DNA of 6,289 nucleotides from Parachlamydiaceae bacterium (GCA_003164155.1 PLSG01000245.1:1-6289), one strand, 5' to 3'; positions 1 through 6,289 are shown, numbered from the stretch's first letter. Numbers and translations: made by a program. Notes: generated by a model from the letters alone, not told the origin.

Positions 1-2
1 TC

Positions 3-62
3 CATTTATTCCGCACCAAGCACTCGGTCGATGTCGATCAATACAACCAGCTAAGGGGATAA
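3..62 (+). CDS. nuoK: NADH-quinone oxidoreductase subunit K, C-terminal end (partial)
   Basis: This is the tail of a gene that starts outside the window: 19 codons and a TAA at 60-62. The last residues read ...TKHSVDVDQYNQLRG. This resembles the usual NuoK ending, a basic stretch followed by a short acidic/polar segment and a terminal (L/M)RG, as in E. coli NuoK. NuoK is a small three-helix membrane subunit of complex I with conserved membrane glutamates, which are not visible here. The stop lies one base before the nuoL start, and the ribosome binding site of nuoL (AAGGGG, 53-58) lies inside these last codons, so the two genes are probably translationally coupled. The identification rests on the short tail plus its position directly before nuoL. 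Confidence 0.88.
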   Translation, partial: HLFRTKHSVDVDQYNQLRG

Positions 63-63
63 A

Positions 64-1932
64 ATGCTATACGCGATTTGTTTAGGTCTGTTTGTGCCTT
101 TGGCCGGCTTTTTGGCCATACTTTCATCGGCAAAATTTATCAGCCGCAAGCTGGCTGGCTTTATTGGCTGCGCGACCATCGGCCTTTCCTTTGCCACCTT
201 TGCAAGCATACTCATCTACTTCTCCACCCAGGGGATGGAGCCGCTAAACGCCAGCTTGTTTAACTGGATACCCATCAAGGGAATCGAGGCTGACTTCTCC
301 TTGCACATCGATCAGCTAGCCCTGCTGATGACCCTAATCATCACAGGAGTGGGCTTCCTCATCCATCTATACTCGACTGGCTACATGGATCACGAAGAAG
401 ATTTTGCCAGATTTTTTGCCCTTTTAAACTTTTTTGTCTTCAACATGCTATTGCTGGTACTAGCCGGCCATCTGCTACTGCTCTTCGTTGGCTGGGAAGG
501 CGTCGGCTTAGCTTCTTATCTGCTCATCGGCTTTTGGTACCAACGTCCCGCTGCGGCCAAAGCCGCTACCAAGGCCTTTGTAGTCAATCGCATTGGCGAC
601 TTGGGGTTCTTGATCGGCCTGCTTTTGACTTTCTATACTTTTGGAACGGGAGACATCACCGAAATTTCCAATCGGGTGGGCGAATTTGGAGAAGGGAGTG
701 TGCTGCTATCGCTAATAGCCTTGCTCTTCTTCATCGGAGCGACTGGTAAATCGGCACAGCTGCCCTTACACACTTGGCTGCCAGATGCCATGGAAGGTCC
801 CACACCCGTTTCGGCACTCATCCATGCAGCCACCATGGTCACAGCGGGAGTCTACCTGGTCGTGCGCCTGCATGCCCTATATATTCTGACGCCAGATGTC
901 TTGTTGTTGATCGGCATAGTGGGAGGAGCAACAGCGCTGTATGCAGCTTTGAGTGCTGTGGGACAGACGGATCTCAAGCGGGTGCTAGCCTATTCCACGG
1001 TAAGCCAACTGGGTTTAATGTTTTTAGCTTGCGGCGTCGGAGCCTTCTATACGGCCATGTTTCACCTCACCATGCACGCCTTTATGAAAGCGCTGTTATT
1101 TCTTTCGGCTGGCAACGTAGTGCATATGATGCACGGAACCACCGAGATGGATAAAATGGGAGGTCTGCGCAAAGTATTCACCAAAACACAATGGCTGTTT
1201 TTGATCGGCGTTCTAGCCATGTCGGGCATACCGCCATTGGCGGCTTTCTTCAGCAAAGATTTAATTTTGGAAGTGGAATCCATTCTAGGCTATAGATCGC
1301 TGCTAATTGTAGGGGTGGCGGCCTCCATGCTAACCGGCTTTTATCTGGTGCGCGCCTATTGCCTCACTTTCTTGGGTAAATCCAAGTCCGAGGATGTGGC
1401 CCTCCATAAAATCCAAGAAGCTCCCCAAGTGATGATCCTACCCGTTTCGCTCTTAGCGCTGCTCTCCATCTTCGGAGGATTCTTAGGCTACTCTTTTGGC
1501 AAACTCCCCCCTTTAGAATACTTTCTTTCCGATGTGGGGCTGACGCGTGCTGAAATTGAGATCACCACCGGACCGCTGATCAATCCCAGCAGCTTATGGG
1601 CGACAGCTATCGCCTTAGTCGGTGTGATATCAGCGGCCATTATTTACACTTTATTTGTCGATAAATTAGGAAAACCGCTGGCCATTTTAAAGAAGGCTTT
1701 CTTTTTGAATGAAATTTATGCCTTTGTGTTAGTGACCCCCCTTAAGACATTGGCGCAGTATATTGCCGATTTTGTAGAACCCAAAGTTTTTGATGGATCC
1801 ATACAGACCGCAGTCAAGGGCACACAAAATACGGCGATTTTCCTGCAAAAAGGACAAAGCGGTCAAATTCGCTCATATGTAGCCTGGATGGCACTGGGAA
1901 GCTCTTTTTTAATCGGCTACTTAGCGCTTTAA
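64..1932 (+). CDS. nuoL: NADH-quinone oxidoreductase subunit L (complex I antiporter-like subunit)
   Basis: NuoL is the distal proton-pumping subunit of the membrane arm of complex I. The 622-residue length is normal for the family (E. coli about 613). Family landmarks are clear: GWEGVGLASYLLIGFW around 143-158 with the TM5 glutamate E145; ATGKSAQLPLHTWLPDAMEG around 226-245 with the TM7 lysine K229; H254 in ALIHAATMV; DLKRVLAYSTVSQLG at 303-317; H334 and H338 in the FHLTMHAFMKA block with K342; and the TM12 pair K398-D399 in FFSKDL. The C-terminal extension is present: a long lateral-helix region around 530-600 (including FFLNEIYAF) and a last membrane segment at about 604-622. No key residue is missing. 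The start at 64 is supported by AAGGGG at 53-58 and by the first membrane helix beginning directly after it. It is co-transcribed with nuoK upstream; nuoM follows after a 68-base gap containing a stem-loop. Confidence 0.98.
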   Translation: MLYAICLGLFVPLAGFLAILSSAKFISRKLAGFIGCATIGLSFATFASILIYFSTQGMEPLNASLFNWIPIKGIEADFSLHIDQLALLMTLIITGVGFLIHLYSTGYMDHEEDFARFFALLNFFVFNMLLLVLAGHLLLLFVGWEGVGLASYLLIGFWYQRPAAAKAATKAFVVNRIGDLGFLIGLLLTFYTFGTGDITEISNRVGEFGEGSVLLSLIALLFFIGATGKSAQLPLHTWLPDAMEGPTPVSALIHAATMVTAGVYLVVRLHALYILTPDVLLLIGIVGGATALYAALSAVGQTDLKRVLAYSTVSQLGLMFLACGVGAFYTAMFHLTMHAFMKALLFLSAGNVVHMMHGTTEMDKMGGLRKVFTKTQWLFLIGVLAMSGIPPLAAFFSKDLILEVESILGYRSLLIVGVAASMLTGFYLVRAYCLTFLGKSKSEDVALHKIQEAPQVMILPVSLLALLSIFGGFLGYSFGKLPPLEYFLSDVGLTRAEIEITTGPLINPSSLWATAIALVGVISAAIIYTLFVDKLGKPLAILKKAFFLNEIYAFVLVTPLKTLAQYIADFVEPKVFDGSIQTAVKGTQNTAIFLQKGQSGQIRSYVAWMALGSSFLIGYLAL

Positions 1933-1943
1933 TTTAAATTTCA

Positions 1944-1979
1944 GGTCAGATCGCACCGGTTCCTTGGTGGGATCTGACC
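1944..1979. repeat. 14-bp inverted repeat (stem-loop) between nuoL and nuoM
   Basis: The left arm GGTCAGATCGCACC (1944-1957) and right arm GGTGGGATCTGACC (1966-1979) are complementary over 14 positions with one internal C/G clash (1954 against 1970), around an 8-base loop GGTTCCTT. It fills most of the only real gap in the nuoK-nuoN block and sits 12 bases before the nuoM Shine-Dalgarno GGAG (1992-1995). There is no T-run after the stem (ACCAGTTAATTACT follows), so it is not a classical intrinsic terminator. Possible roles, all inferred, are an mRNA-stabilising or processing hairpin, partial attenuation, or an inserted short palindromic repeat. Confidence 0.8.
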
Positions 1980-2000
1980 AGTTAATTACTCGGAGAATGC

Positions 2001-3503
2001 ATGCCTAATTTGATGTGGTTGTTTATAGTGCCTTTTATAGCTTCGGCAGTGGCCTTCAGCTTGCCTTGCCTGCCCAAAAAGACATTTAAAGCACTGGCCC
2101 TCGTTTTGAGCCTCCTGCCCCTGCTCATCTTGCTAGGCGGACAGCCAGCTTGGGAGGGCGCACAAGTGACTTATGCCTGGCTGCCGGCGATTTCGATCAA
2201 CTTTCACCTGGGCATCGATGCCCTATCTTTGGTATTCCTCTACCTCGTGGCCCTGGTCATTCCGGTAAGCATACTGGCCGTGCGCAGCGACACGCTCTCC
2301 CACCCCCATACTTTTTACGGCCTAGTCTTGCTCTTGCAAGGACTTCTGGTAGGCTTTTTCACGGCAAGAGATCTGGCACTGTTCACTATTTTCTGGGAAG
2401 CCATGCTTTTGCCTTTGTATTTCATCATCAACCTCTGGGGCGCCCCTCAAAGGCAAAATGCTTCGCTCAAATTCCTCATATATATGATCGCCGGTTCGGC
2501 CATGATGGTTGTGGCCGTCTTGGCGCTCTACTTTGCAGCTAGCACGGGTGACATATCCAATGCGGCGGCAAGCGCAAGCGGAGGAACCTTCGACCTCGAT
2601 GCCTTGGCTTTAATAGCTGAAAAAGTCCCTTATGCCCCTTGGCTATGCGCTATCTTCGTGCTGGCTTTTGCCGTCAAAACCCCGCTTTTCCCTTTCCATG
2701 CATGGCTGCCAGATGCCTATTGTCAGGCGCCGGCTTCTGGCACCATCTTGCTTTCTGCCATCCTCTCCAAAGCTGGGATATACGGATTTTTCCGCATTGC
2801 CTGGGGATTATTTCCCGCATTGATGCAAGTGTGGAGCCCTTACCTCTTGGGATTAGCCATGGCAGGAGTCTTCTACGGAGGGCTAGCCGCCTGGAGGCAG
2901 AACGACTACAAACGCCTGATCGCCTACTCCAGCTTTTCACATGTGAACTTCATCCTAGTGGGCATTTTTGTATGGGATGAGACGGCCCACACGGGAGCTA
3001 TCTTGCAAGCTTTGAATCATGGCATCACCATCGCCGCCCTCTTCTTAGTAGCCAGCTGGTTAGAAGAAAGAGTGGGATCTACCGCCATAGGCAGATACAG
3101 CGGCCTCGCCAAATATTTGCCTCAGCTCTGCTGGGTCACCCTATTTTTTGTGCTCTCATCAGTGGCATTGCCGGGAATGAATAGCTTTGTCGGTGAACTG
3201 CTGATTTTCTTTGGGCTATTCAAGCAAAACCCTTGGCTGACCAGTTTCTTGGGATTGTCAATCGTCCTTTCAGTCATATATATGCTGCGCTGGATGCAAA
3301 AAGTCTATTTTGGCTCCCCCAGCCCAGCCCCTGAATTATCCCTCAACACGTGGATCGATATAAAAGGGAAGGAATTGGCCATAGCCGTACCTCTCATGGC
3401 CCTGATATTGTGGATTGGCATCTATCCTAAACCACTACTCAAACAAATTGAACCTGCCGCGGAGAAAACCGTCGCCATCGCCCAACTGAAGGAGCACGCA
3501 TGA
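2001..3503 (+). CDS. nuoM: NADH-quinone oxidoreductase subunit M (complex I antiporter-like subunit)
   Basis: NuoM is the middle antiporter-like subunit of the complex I membrane arm and carries one proton channel. At 500 residues it has the normal family length (E. coli 509). Diagnostic blocks are FWEAMLLPLYFIINLWG (131-147) with the TM5 glutamate E133; AVKTPLFPFHAWLPDA (224-239) with the TM7 lysine K226; ILSKAGIYGFFR (254-265) with the TM8 lysine K257; NDYKRLIAYSSFSHVNF (301-317) with K304 and H314; H340 in LNHGI; and PGMNSFVGELLIFFG (391-405) with the TM12 glutamate E399, which takes the place of the lysine used in NuoL and NuoN. All the charged residues expected for NuoM are present. ATG 2001 is supported by GGAG at 1992-1995; the nearby ATG at 1997 is in another frame. 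The stop overlaps the nuoN start by four bases (ATGA, 3500-3503). Confidence 0.98.
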   Translation: MPNLMWLFIVPFIASAVAFSLPCLPKKTFKALALVLSLLPLLILLGGQPAWEGAQVTYAWLPAISINFHLGIDALSLVFLYLVALVIPVSILAVRSDTLSHPHTFYGLVLLLQGLLVGFFTARDLALFTIFWEAMLLPLYFIINLWGAPQRQNASLKFLIYMIAGSAMMVVAVLALYFAASTGDISNAAASASGGTFDLDALALIAEKVPYAPWLCAIFVLAFAVKTPLFPFHAWLPDAYCQAPASGTILLSAILSKAGIYGFFRIAWGLFPALMQVWSPYLLGLAMAGVFYGGLAAWRQNDYKRLIAYSSFSHVNFILVGIFVWDETAHTGAILQALNHGITIAALFLVASWLEERVGSTAIGRYSGLAKYLPQLCWVTLFFVLSSVALPGMNSFVGELLIFFGLFKQNPWLTSFLGLSIVLSVIYMLRWMQKVYFGSPSPAPELSLNTWIDIKGKELAIAVPLMALILWIGIYPKPLLKQIEPAAEKTVAIAQLKEHA

Positions 3504-4945
3504 GCTTATCCCTTAACGCCACTTTGAGTCTTCCCGACTTTATAGCCCTTAGCCCTTTGTTGATCTTGCTAGTGGCAGCTTTAGCCCTGCTGCTGCTGGA
3601 AAGCTTCGCCCCATTCGCGGCAAAAAGACTGTCTGCCACCATCACGGCTTTAGCTTTAGCCATAGCCCTCTTTGCGGCCATCACCGCGCCGGCAAGTGAA
3701 AACGCCCTCCTCACGCCTTGGCTGCGCTTCGACACCCTCGCACGCGCCTTCACTTGCTTTTTCTTAGCCATTGGCCTTGGCGCCACCTTGCTGTCCACCT
3801 CTTTCTTTCAGCGTTTTGAAGCCTCGCGCGGCGAATACTTTTTTCTACTGCTCTCCGCTCTCTTTGGCCTAATCCTCATAGGTTCTGCCGCCGATTTGCT
3901 CACGCTGTTCTTAGGCATCGAAACGTTGTCACTTTCACTCTATGTGTTATGCGGATATATGAAAAAATGGAAATTTTCATCGGAATCGGCCATTAAGTAC
4001 TTCTTGATGGGTGCCTTGGCGGCGGCTTTTTTGCTTTATGGCATAGCTCTGGTTTATGGCGCTACAGGAACCACACGCCTTGATGCCTTGTTACCTGCTT
4101 ACCAAGCACTTGGCAGCGGGCCTTCCCAAGTACTTTTTCTCAGCGGGATAGCGCTGATTACCCTGGGGCTGGCTTTCGAAGCTGCAATCGTGCCTTTCCA
4201 CGTATGGGCACCCGACGTCTATGACGGGGCCCCCACGCCGGTCACAGCTTTTATGGCGGTGGGAACCAAGGTAGGGGCTTTTGCCGCTTTTGCACGGATC
4301 TTCCTCGATGCTTTGCCCCATTTCGATCCCCTTTGGAACCAAGCTATCGCGCTCTTGGCCTTCCCCACCCTGATTTATGCCAATCTCGTAGCTCTCAGGC
4401 AGACCCAACTGAGGCGCTTTTTTGCCTACTCGGGCATCTCACATGCCGGCTTTTTGCTCTTGCCGCTAGCTGCCGGCACAGCCGACGCTCTGCCTGCCCT
4501 GATGTTTTATCTCATAGTGTATGGACTGGCTACATTGGGCGCCTTTTCCGTGCTGGCATTCCTCGACCGCAGCGAAGAAGGGGTCACACTAACCGACCTG
4601 CAAGGCCTTTTCAAAAAATCGCCTTGGCTGGCCGCCGTTCTGGCTCTATGCCTGCTAACGCTAGCTGGCATTCCCCCCACAGCTGGATTCCTCGCCAAAT
4701 TCCATCTCTTTATGATAGCTTTTAAAGCAGGTTATCATGCTCTGGTGGTCGTGGCACTTTTCACCACCATTGTATCGGCTTACTATTACTTGCGCATCGT
4801 GGCCATGATGCTTTCGGCCTCGCCAAACGAAATCTCTACGCCGTCTAGGTCTTGGCCAGCCGCCGCGGTGGGAATCATCTCTTTTGCGGCTATCGTGCTG
4901 CTCTCTTGCTATCCAAGTCCGCTCATCTCATTTTTCAATAAATAA
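3500..4945 (+). CDS. nuoN: NADH-quinone oxidoreductase subunit N, with Glu in place of the TM7 Lys
   Basis: NuoN is the antiporter-like subunit nearest the small NuoA/J/K subunits of complex I. Its 481 residues match the family (E. coli 485). Landmarks are FLGIETLSLSLYVLCGY (137-153) with the TM5 glutamate E141; SESAIKYFLMGA (161-172) with K166; VPFHVWAPDVYDGAPTPVTAF (231-251); GTKVGAF with the TM8 lysine K257; RRFFAYSGISHAGF (305-318) with H315; and AGIPPTAGFLAKF (389-401) with the TM12 lysine K400. The oddity is at residue 227: the motif normally reading F-K-x-x-x-VPFH reads FEAAIVPFH, with GAA at 4178-4180, so the TM7 lysine (about K217 in E. coli) is a glutamate. NuoL and NuoM here keep theirs. 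R305 stands where many homologues have Lys, which is conservative. Translation is probably coupled to nuoM: ATG 3500 overlaps the nuoM stop and AAGGAG lies at 3489-3494. It is the last gene of the operon as seen here. Confidence 0.97.
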   Translation: MSLSLNATLSLPDFIALSPLLILLVAALALLLLESFAPFAAKRLSATITALALAIALFAAITAPASENALLTPWLRFDTLARAFTCFFLAIGLGATLLSTSFFQRFEASRGEYFFLLLSALFGLILIGSAADLLTLFLGIETLSLSLYVLCGYMKKWKFSSESAIKYFLMGALAAAFLLYGIALVYGATGTTRLDALLPAYQALGSGPSQVLFLSGIALITLGLAFEAAIVPFHVWAPDVYDGAPTPVTAFMAVGTKVGAFAAFARIFLDALPHFDPLWNQAIALLAFPTLIYANLVALRQTQLRRFFAYSGISHAGFLLLPLAAGTADALPALMFYLIVYGLATLGAFSVLAFLDRSEEGVTLTDLQGLFKKSPWLAAVLALCLLTLAGIPPTAGFLAKFHLFMIAFKAGYHALVVVALFTTIVSAYYYLRIVAMMLSASPNEISTPSRSWPAAAVGIISFAAIVLLSCYPSPLISFFNK

Positions 4946-4960
4946 GCCAGAAAAGATCAA

Positions 4961-5024
4961 GGAACATAAAGAGACCAAAGGGACATAAGGCACACTGCTT
5001 ATGTCCCCTTAGTTCTTTATGTCC
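4961..5024. repeat. Long imperfect hairpin of GGRACATAAR motifs after nuoN; possible operon end
   Basis: Left arm 4961-4989 pairs with right arm 4998-5024 around the loop GCACACTG. The inner ten pairs (4980-4989 with 4998-5007) are perfect. The outer part adds about 15 pairs, including one G-U, interrupted by two mismatches and two single-A bulges. The arms hold four copies of a motif close to GGRACATAAR: two on the + strand (4961-4970, 4981-4990) and two on the - strand (5007-4998, 5024-5015). It starts 15 bases after the nuoN stop, a natural place for transcription to end, but only TTT follows before GG, so a classical intrinsic terminator is not shown. It may instead be a dispersed palindromic repeat that also limits 3' mRNA decay. 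Confidence 0.75.
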
Positions 5025-5161
5025 TTTGGTTCCCGCCATCTTTCGTAGTTTAAGGCTTATGAAAGGTCCAACCAGATTTTGCGAACATACCTTTGAAGAG
5101 TTAATTTAGACGGGATACAACCAGAAATAATACACTTACTATTTAAAATAATAATTTAAAG

Positions 5162-5190
5162 TTTACTTTTTATTCGCTGAAAGTTAGAAT
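5162..5190 (+). promoter_or_regulatory. Predicted sigma70-type promoter for the 5241 gene
   Basis: A -35 like box TTTACT (5162-5167, four of six to TTGACA) and a -10 like box TAGAAT (5185-5190, five of six to TATAAT) are separated by exactly 17 bases. They lie at the downstream end of a very AT-rich stretch (about 5126-5175), as expected for an UP-like region. Transcription would start near 5197, giving a leader of about 44 bases before ATG 5241. The position after the nuo hairpin implies that the downstream gene is transcribed independently of the nuo operon. This is a prediction from consensus only. The remainder of 5025-5160 shows no convincing gene or structured RNA. Confidence 0.6.
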
Positions 5191-5240
5191 AAAGGCAGAT
5201 AGTAAGCTTCACAAAACCTCCCTATTGCGAGGGAAATGCT

Positions 5241-6098
5241 ATGGACGCACCATTAAGACCAATGCCCCCTTCAAGTTCCGAGTTTCGATTTCGCTTAGAT
5301 TCCCTCGATGATCCCCCTCCCCTCTTGGATCCATTTTACAAGACCCCTAAACTAAACTCGCACGATCCCCTGGCAGAGAAAAAAATAGAAATTAAAAATC
5401 AGATTATAACGCTTGCAAAAGAAGCTATCCTGGATGCCCGTGATCATGCAAATAAGAACAAAATCAAATTAGATCAGCATAAAATCTCCCTATTCAGCAA
5501 GGCGGCTGCCCATTCGGGTGCTGTGGCCGCCGTGGCGCTTGCCATAGGCATTATCGCTTTAGTAGTTTTTAGCAGCATGTCGTTTGGAGCTCCCCTTCTG
5601 GCCCTAGGCGTTTTGTATGGCATTGGCGCCTTGCGAAATTGGCGCGCGAAAAAAGTCGCCGAATCTGTGAATAAATCTAGCCTTGCACATTGCAAAACTC
5701 CTATCGATCCCACCGAAACTATGAAGGTGGCCATTGAAGCATCGTCGCTTTTTGCGGAGCTATTAAAAAAGAAATTCCCCCCTCTAAAGATCACTCCCTT
5801 GGAAGTACAGCTACTCATGACAGATCTGACGAAGTTGTGCGAAACTTTACCCTTAAAAGACAGGGATTTGCGCGTACTGGAAAACTCGGCTAACTTTCTT
5901 TCGTTAAATTACCTTATAGAAGAGGTGGGTAGAGCCCAAGGCATTGAACTCAATCAAACCAAACTCGATGTACAAAAAGTCATGGAACAACATCTTGCAA
6001 GCAGAGAACCAGAGGTTGAATTCAATCAAAGCGAATTTTTCGGTCCACAAGAAGCACAAGAAAACTTCCCACCCTATTCTCCTCCCCCAAAAGGATGA
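5241..6098 (+). CDS. Uncharacterised protein with a two-helix hydrophobic hairpin; candidate Inc-like/type III-secreted membrane protein
   Basis: I do not recognise this 285-residue protein by sequence. Residues 1-43 are rich in Pro, Ser and Asp (MDAPLRPMPPSSSEF...DDPPPLLDP), likely disordered and without a Sec signal peptide. Residues 44-86 form a charged, probably amphipathic helix. Residues about 92-131 are a bilobed hydrophobic domain: one helix at 92-110, a short SSMSFGAP turn, a second helix at 117-131, bounded by K87 and R132. Residues 132-255 are charged and largely helical, and the tail (256-285) ends in a proline-rich FPPYSPPPKG. One closely spaced helix pair flanked by long soluble arms is the known layout of chlamydial Inc proteins, which are exported by type III secretion; that assignment is inference. 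GAGGG at 5229-5233 lies 7 bases before the ATG, and an own promoter is visible. Its codons look more AT-rich than those of the nuo genes. A plain inner-membrane protein remains possible. Confidence 0.9.
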   Translation: MDAPLRPMPPSSSEFRFRLDSLDDPPPLLDPFYKTPKLNSHDPLAEKKIEIKNQIITLAKEAILDARDHANKNKIKLDQHKISLFSKAAAHSGAVAAVALAIGIIALVVFSSMSFGAPLLALGVLYGIGALRNWRAKKVAESVNKSSLAHCKTPIDPTETMKVAIEASSLFAELLKKKFPPLKITPLEVQLLMTDLTKLCETLPLKDRDLRVLENSANFLSLNYLIEEVGRAQGIELNQTKLDVQKVMEQHLASREPEVEFNQSEFFGPQEAQENFPPYSPPPKG

Positions 6099-6213
6099 GC
6101 CAGCCTTGGCCGCATTCTATTAACCCAAATTGCTAGTGAAATAAGCACACAAATCTAAGTCTAGTTCAAAAGCAATCAAATTTGGTTGATATCCTTCCTA
6201 GAGCTCGCCTCGA

Positions 6214-6289
6214 GCGACTGAACGAAGCCCATAGTGAACGCAGTCCCGAGGCACGAGGGCGAAGTGAACTGTGGGCTTCGTTCAGTCGC
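6214..6289. repeat. GC-rich palindromic element with 22-bp arms, reaching the window edge
   Basis: The left arm 6214-6235 (begins GCGACTGAACGAAGCCCA) is complementary to the right arm 6268-6289 over 22 bases, the first 18 perfect and then a T/G wobble followed by three more pairs. The 32-base centre has a short inner stem CCC (6245-6247) / GGG (6257-6259). The short word (A/C)TGAAC or GTGAAC recurs at 6218-6223, 6234-6239 and 6264-6269, giving a partly repetitive interior. The element is clearly richer in G+C than the AT-rich 6115-6195 stretch before it. The right arm stops exactly at the last base, so the arms may extend further; CCTCGA precedes the left arm. No protein or RNA family is recognised. 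It looks like a dispersed palindromic or MITE-like repeat; a role in terminating the upstream gene cannot be judged because the downstream flank is missing. Confidence 0.8.

Noticed and set aside
774..1154. A + strand 126-codon frame inside nuoL in another reading frame.
   Set aside because: Lies wholly within conserved NuoL core motifs; composition is that of an out-of-frame translation.
1944..1979. Reading the nuoL-nuoM stem-loop as an intrinsic terminator.
   Set aside because: No T-run follows on the + strand and essential operon genes continue directly downstream.
3439..3798. Antisense open frame of 119 codons over the nuoM-nuoN junction, rich in Lys, Arg and Ala.
   Set aside because: A shadow of the Leu/Ala-rich nuoN coding sequence; it conflicts with two clearly real genes and resembles no family.
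4412..4414. NuoN Arg305 where homologues often have Lys (LRR instead of LKR).
   Set aside because: A conservative change that keeps the positive charge; not treated as a functional anomaly, unlike residue 227.
5059..5109. A 16-codon + strand reading frame (MKGPTRF...) with an AAGG upstream in the nuo-to-5241 gap.
   Set aside because: Too short to distinguish from chance; spacing from AAGG to ATG is only 3 bases and no family resemblance is seen.
6099..6110. GCCA/TGGC mini-hairpin right after the stop of the 5241 gene as a terminator.
   Set aside because: Only 4 bp with no T-run after it.
6176..6289. An open - strand frame of 37 codons entering from the right edge and ending at TGA (complement of 6176-6178).
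   Set aside because: Most of it lies inside the GC-rich palindrome, where stop codons are rare by composition; without sequence beyond the edge it cannot be called a gene end.

Overview
The window carries the 3' end of a respiratory complex I (NDH-1) operon, followed by a separately promoted gene for a probable membrane protein and a palindromic repeat cut by the window edge. All genes are on the + strand.

Layout: (1) bases 1-62 hold the last codons of nuoK. (2) 64-1932 is nuoL, 2001-3503 is nuoM and 3500-4945 is nuoN: the three antiporter-like, proton-pumping membrane subunits of complex I in the standard K-L-M-N order. nuoK and nuoL are 1 base apart and nuoM and nuoN overlap by 4 bases. 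nuoL and nuoM are separated by 68 bases that hold a strong 14-bp stem-loop. (3) 4946-5240 is non-coding. It holds a long imperfect hairpin built from four copies of a GGRACATAAR motif at the presumed operon end, then AT-rich DNA, then a good sigma70-type promoter (TTTACT-17-TAGAAT). (4) 5241-6098 encodes a 285-residue protein I do not recognise by sequence. It has a proline/serine-rich N-terminus, one two-helix hydrophobic hairpin and a long helical, charged C-terminal part. (5) 6099-6213 is AT-rich and I see no gene in it. (6) 6214-6289 is a GC-rich palindrome with 22-bp arms whose right arm ends exactly at the window edge.

Function: NuoL, NuoM and NuoN sit side by side in the membrane arm of complex I and couple NADH:quinone electron transfer to proton translocation. 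Their key charged residues are intact with one striking exception: the TM7 lysine of NuoN is a glutamate (residue 227).

Organism: the nuo genes are typical bacterial ones and do not fix the lineage. The two-lobed hydrophobic domain of the last protein is the layout of chlamydial inclusion membrane (Inc) proteins, and several amoeba-associated Chlamydiae encode NDH-1 while Chlamydiaceae do not. An environmental chlamydia is therefore my leading guess, but it is an inference from architecture and not from a database match.
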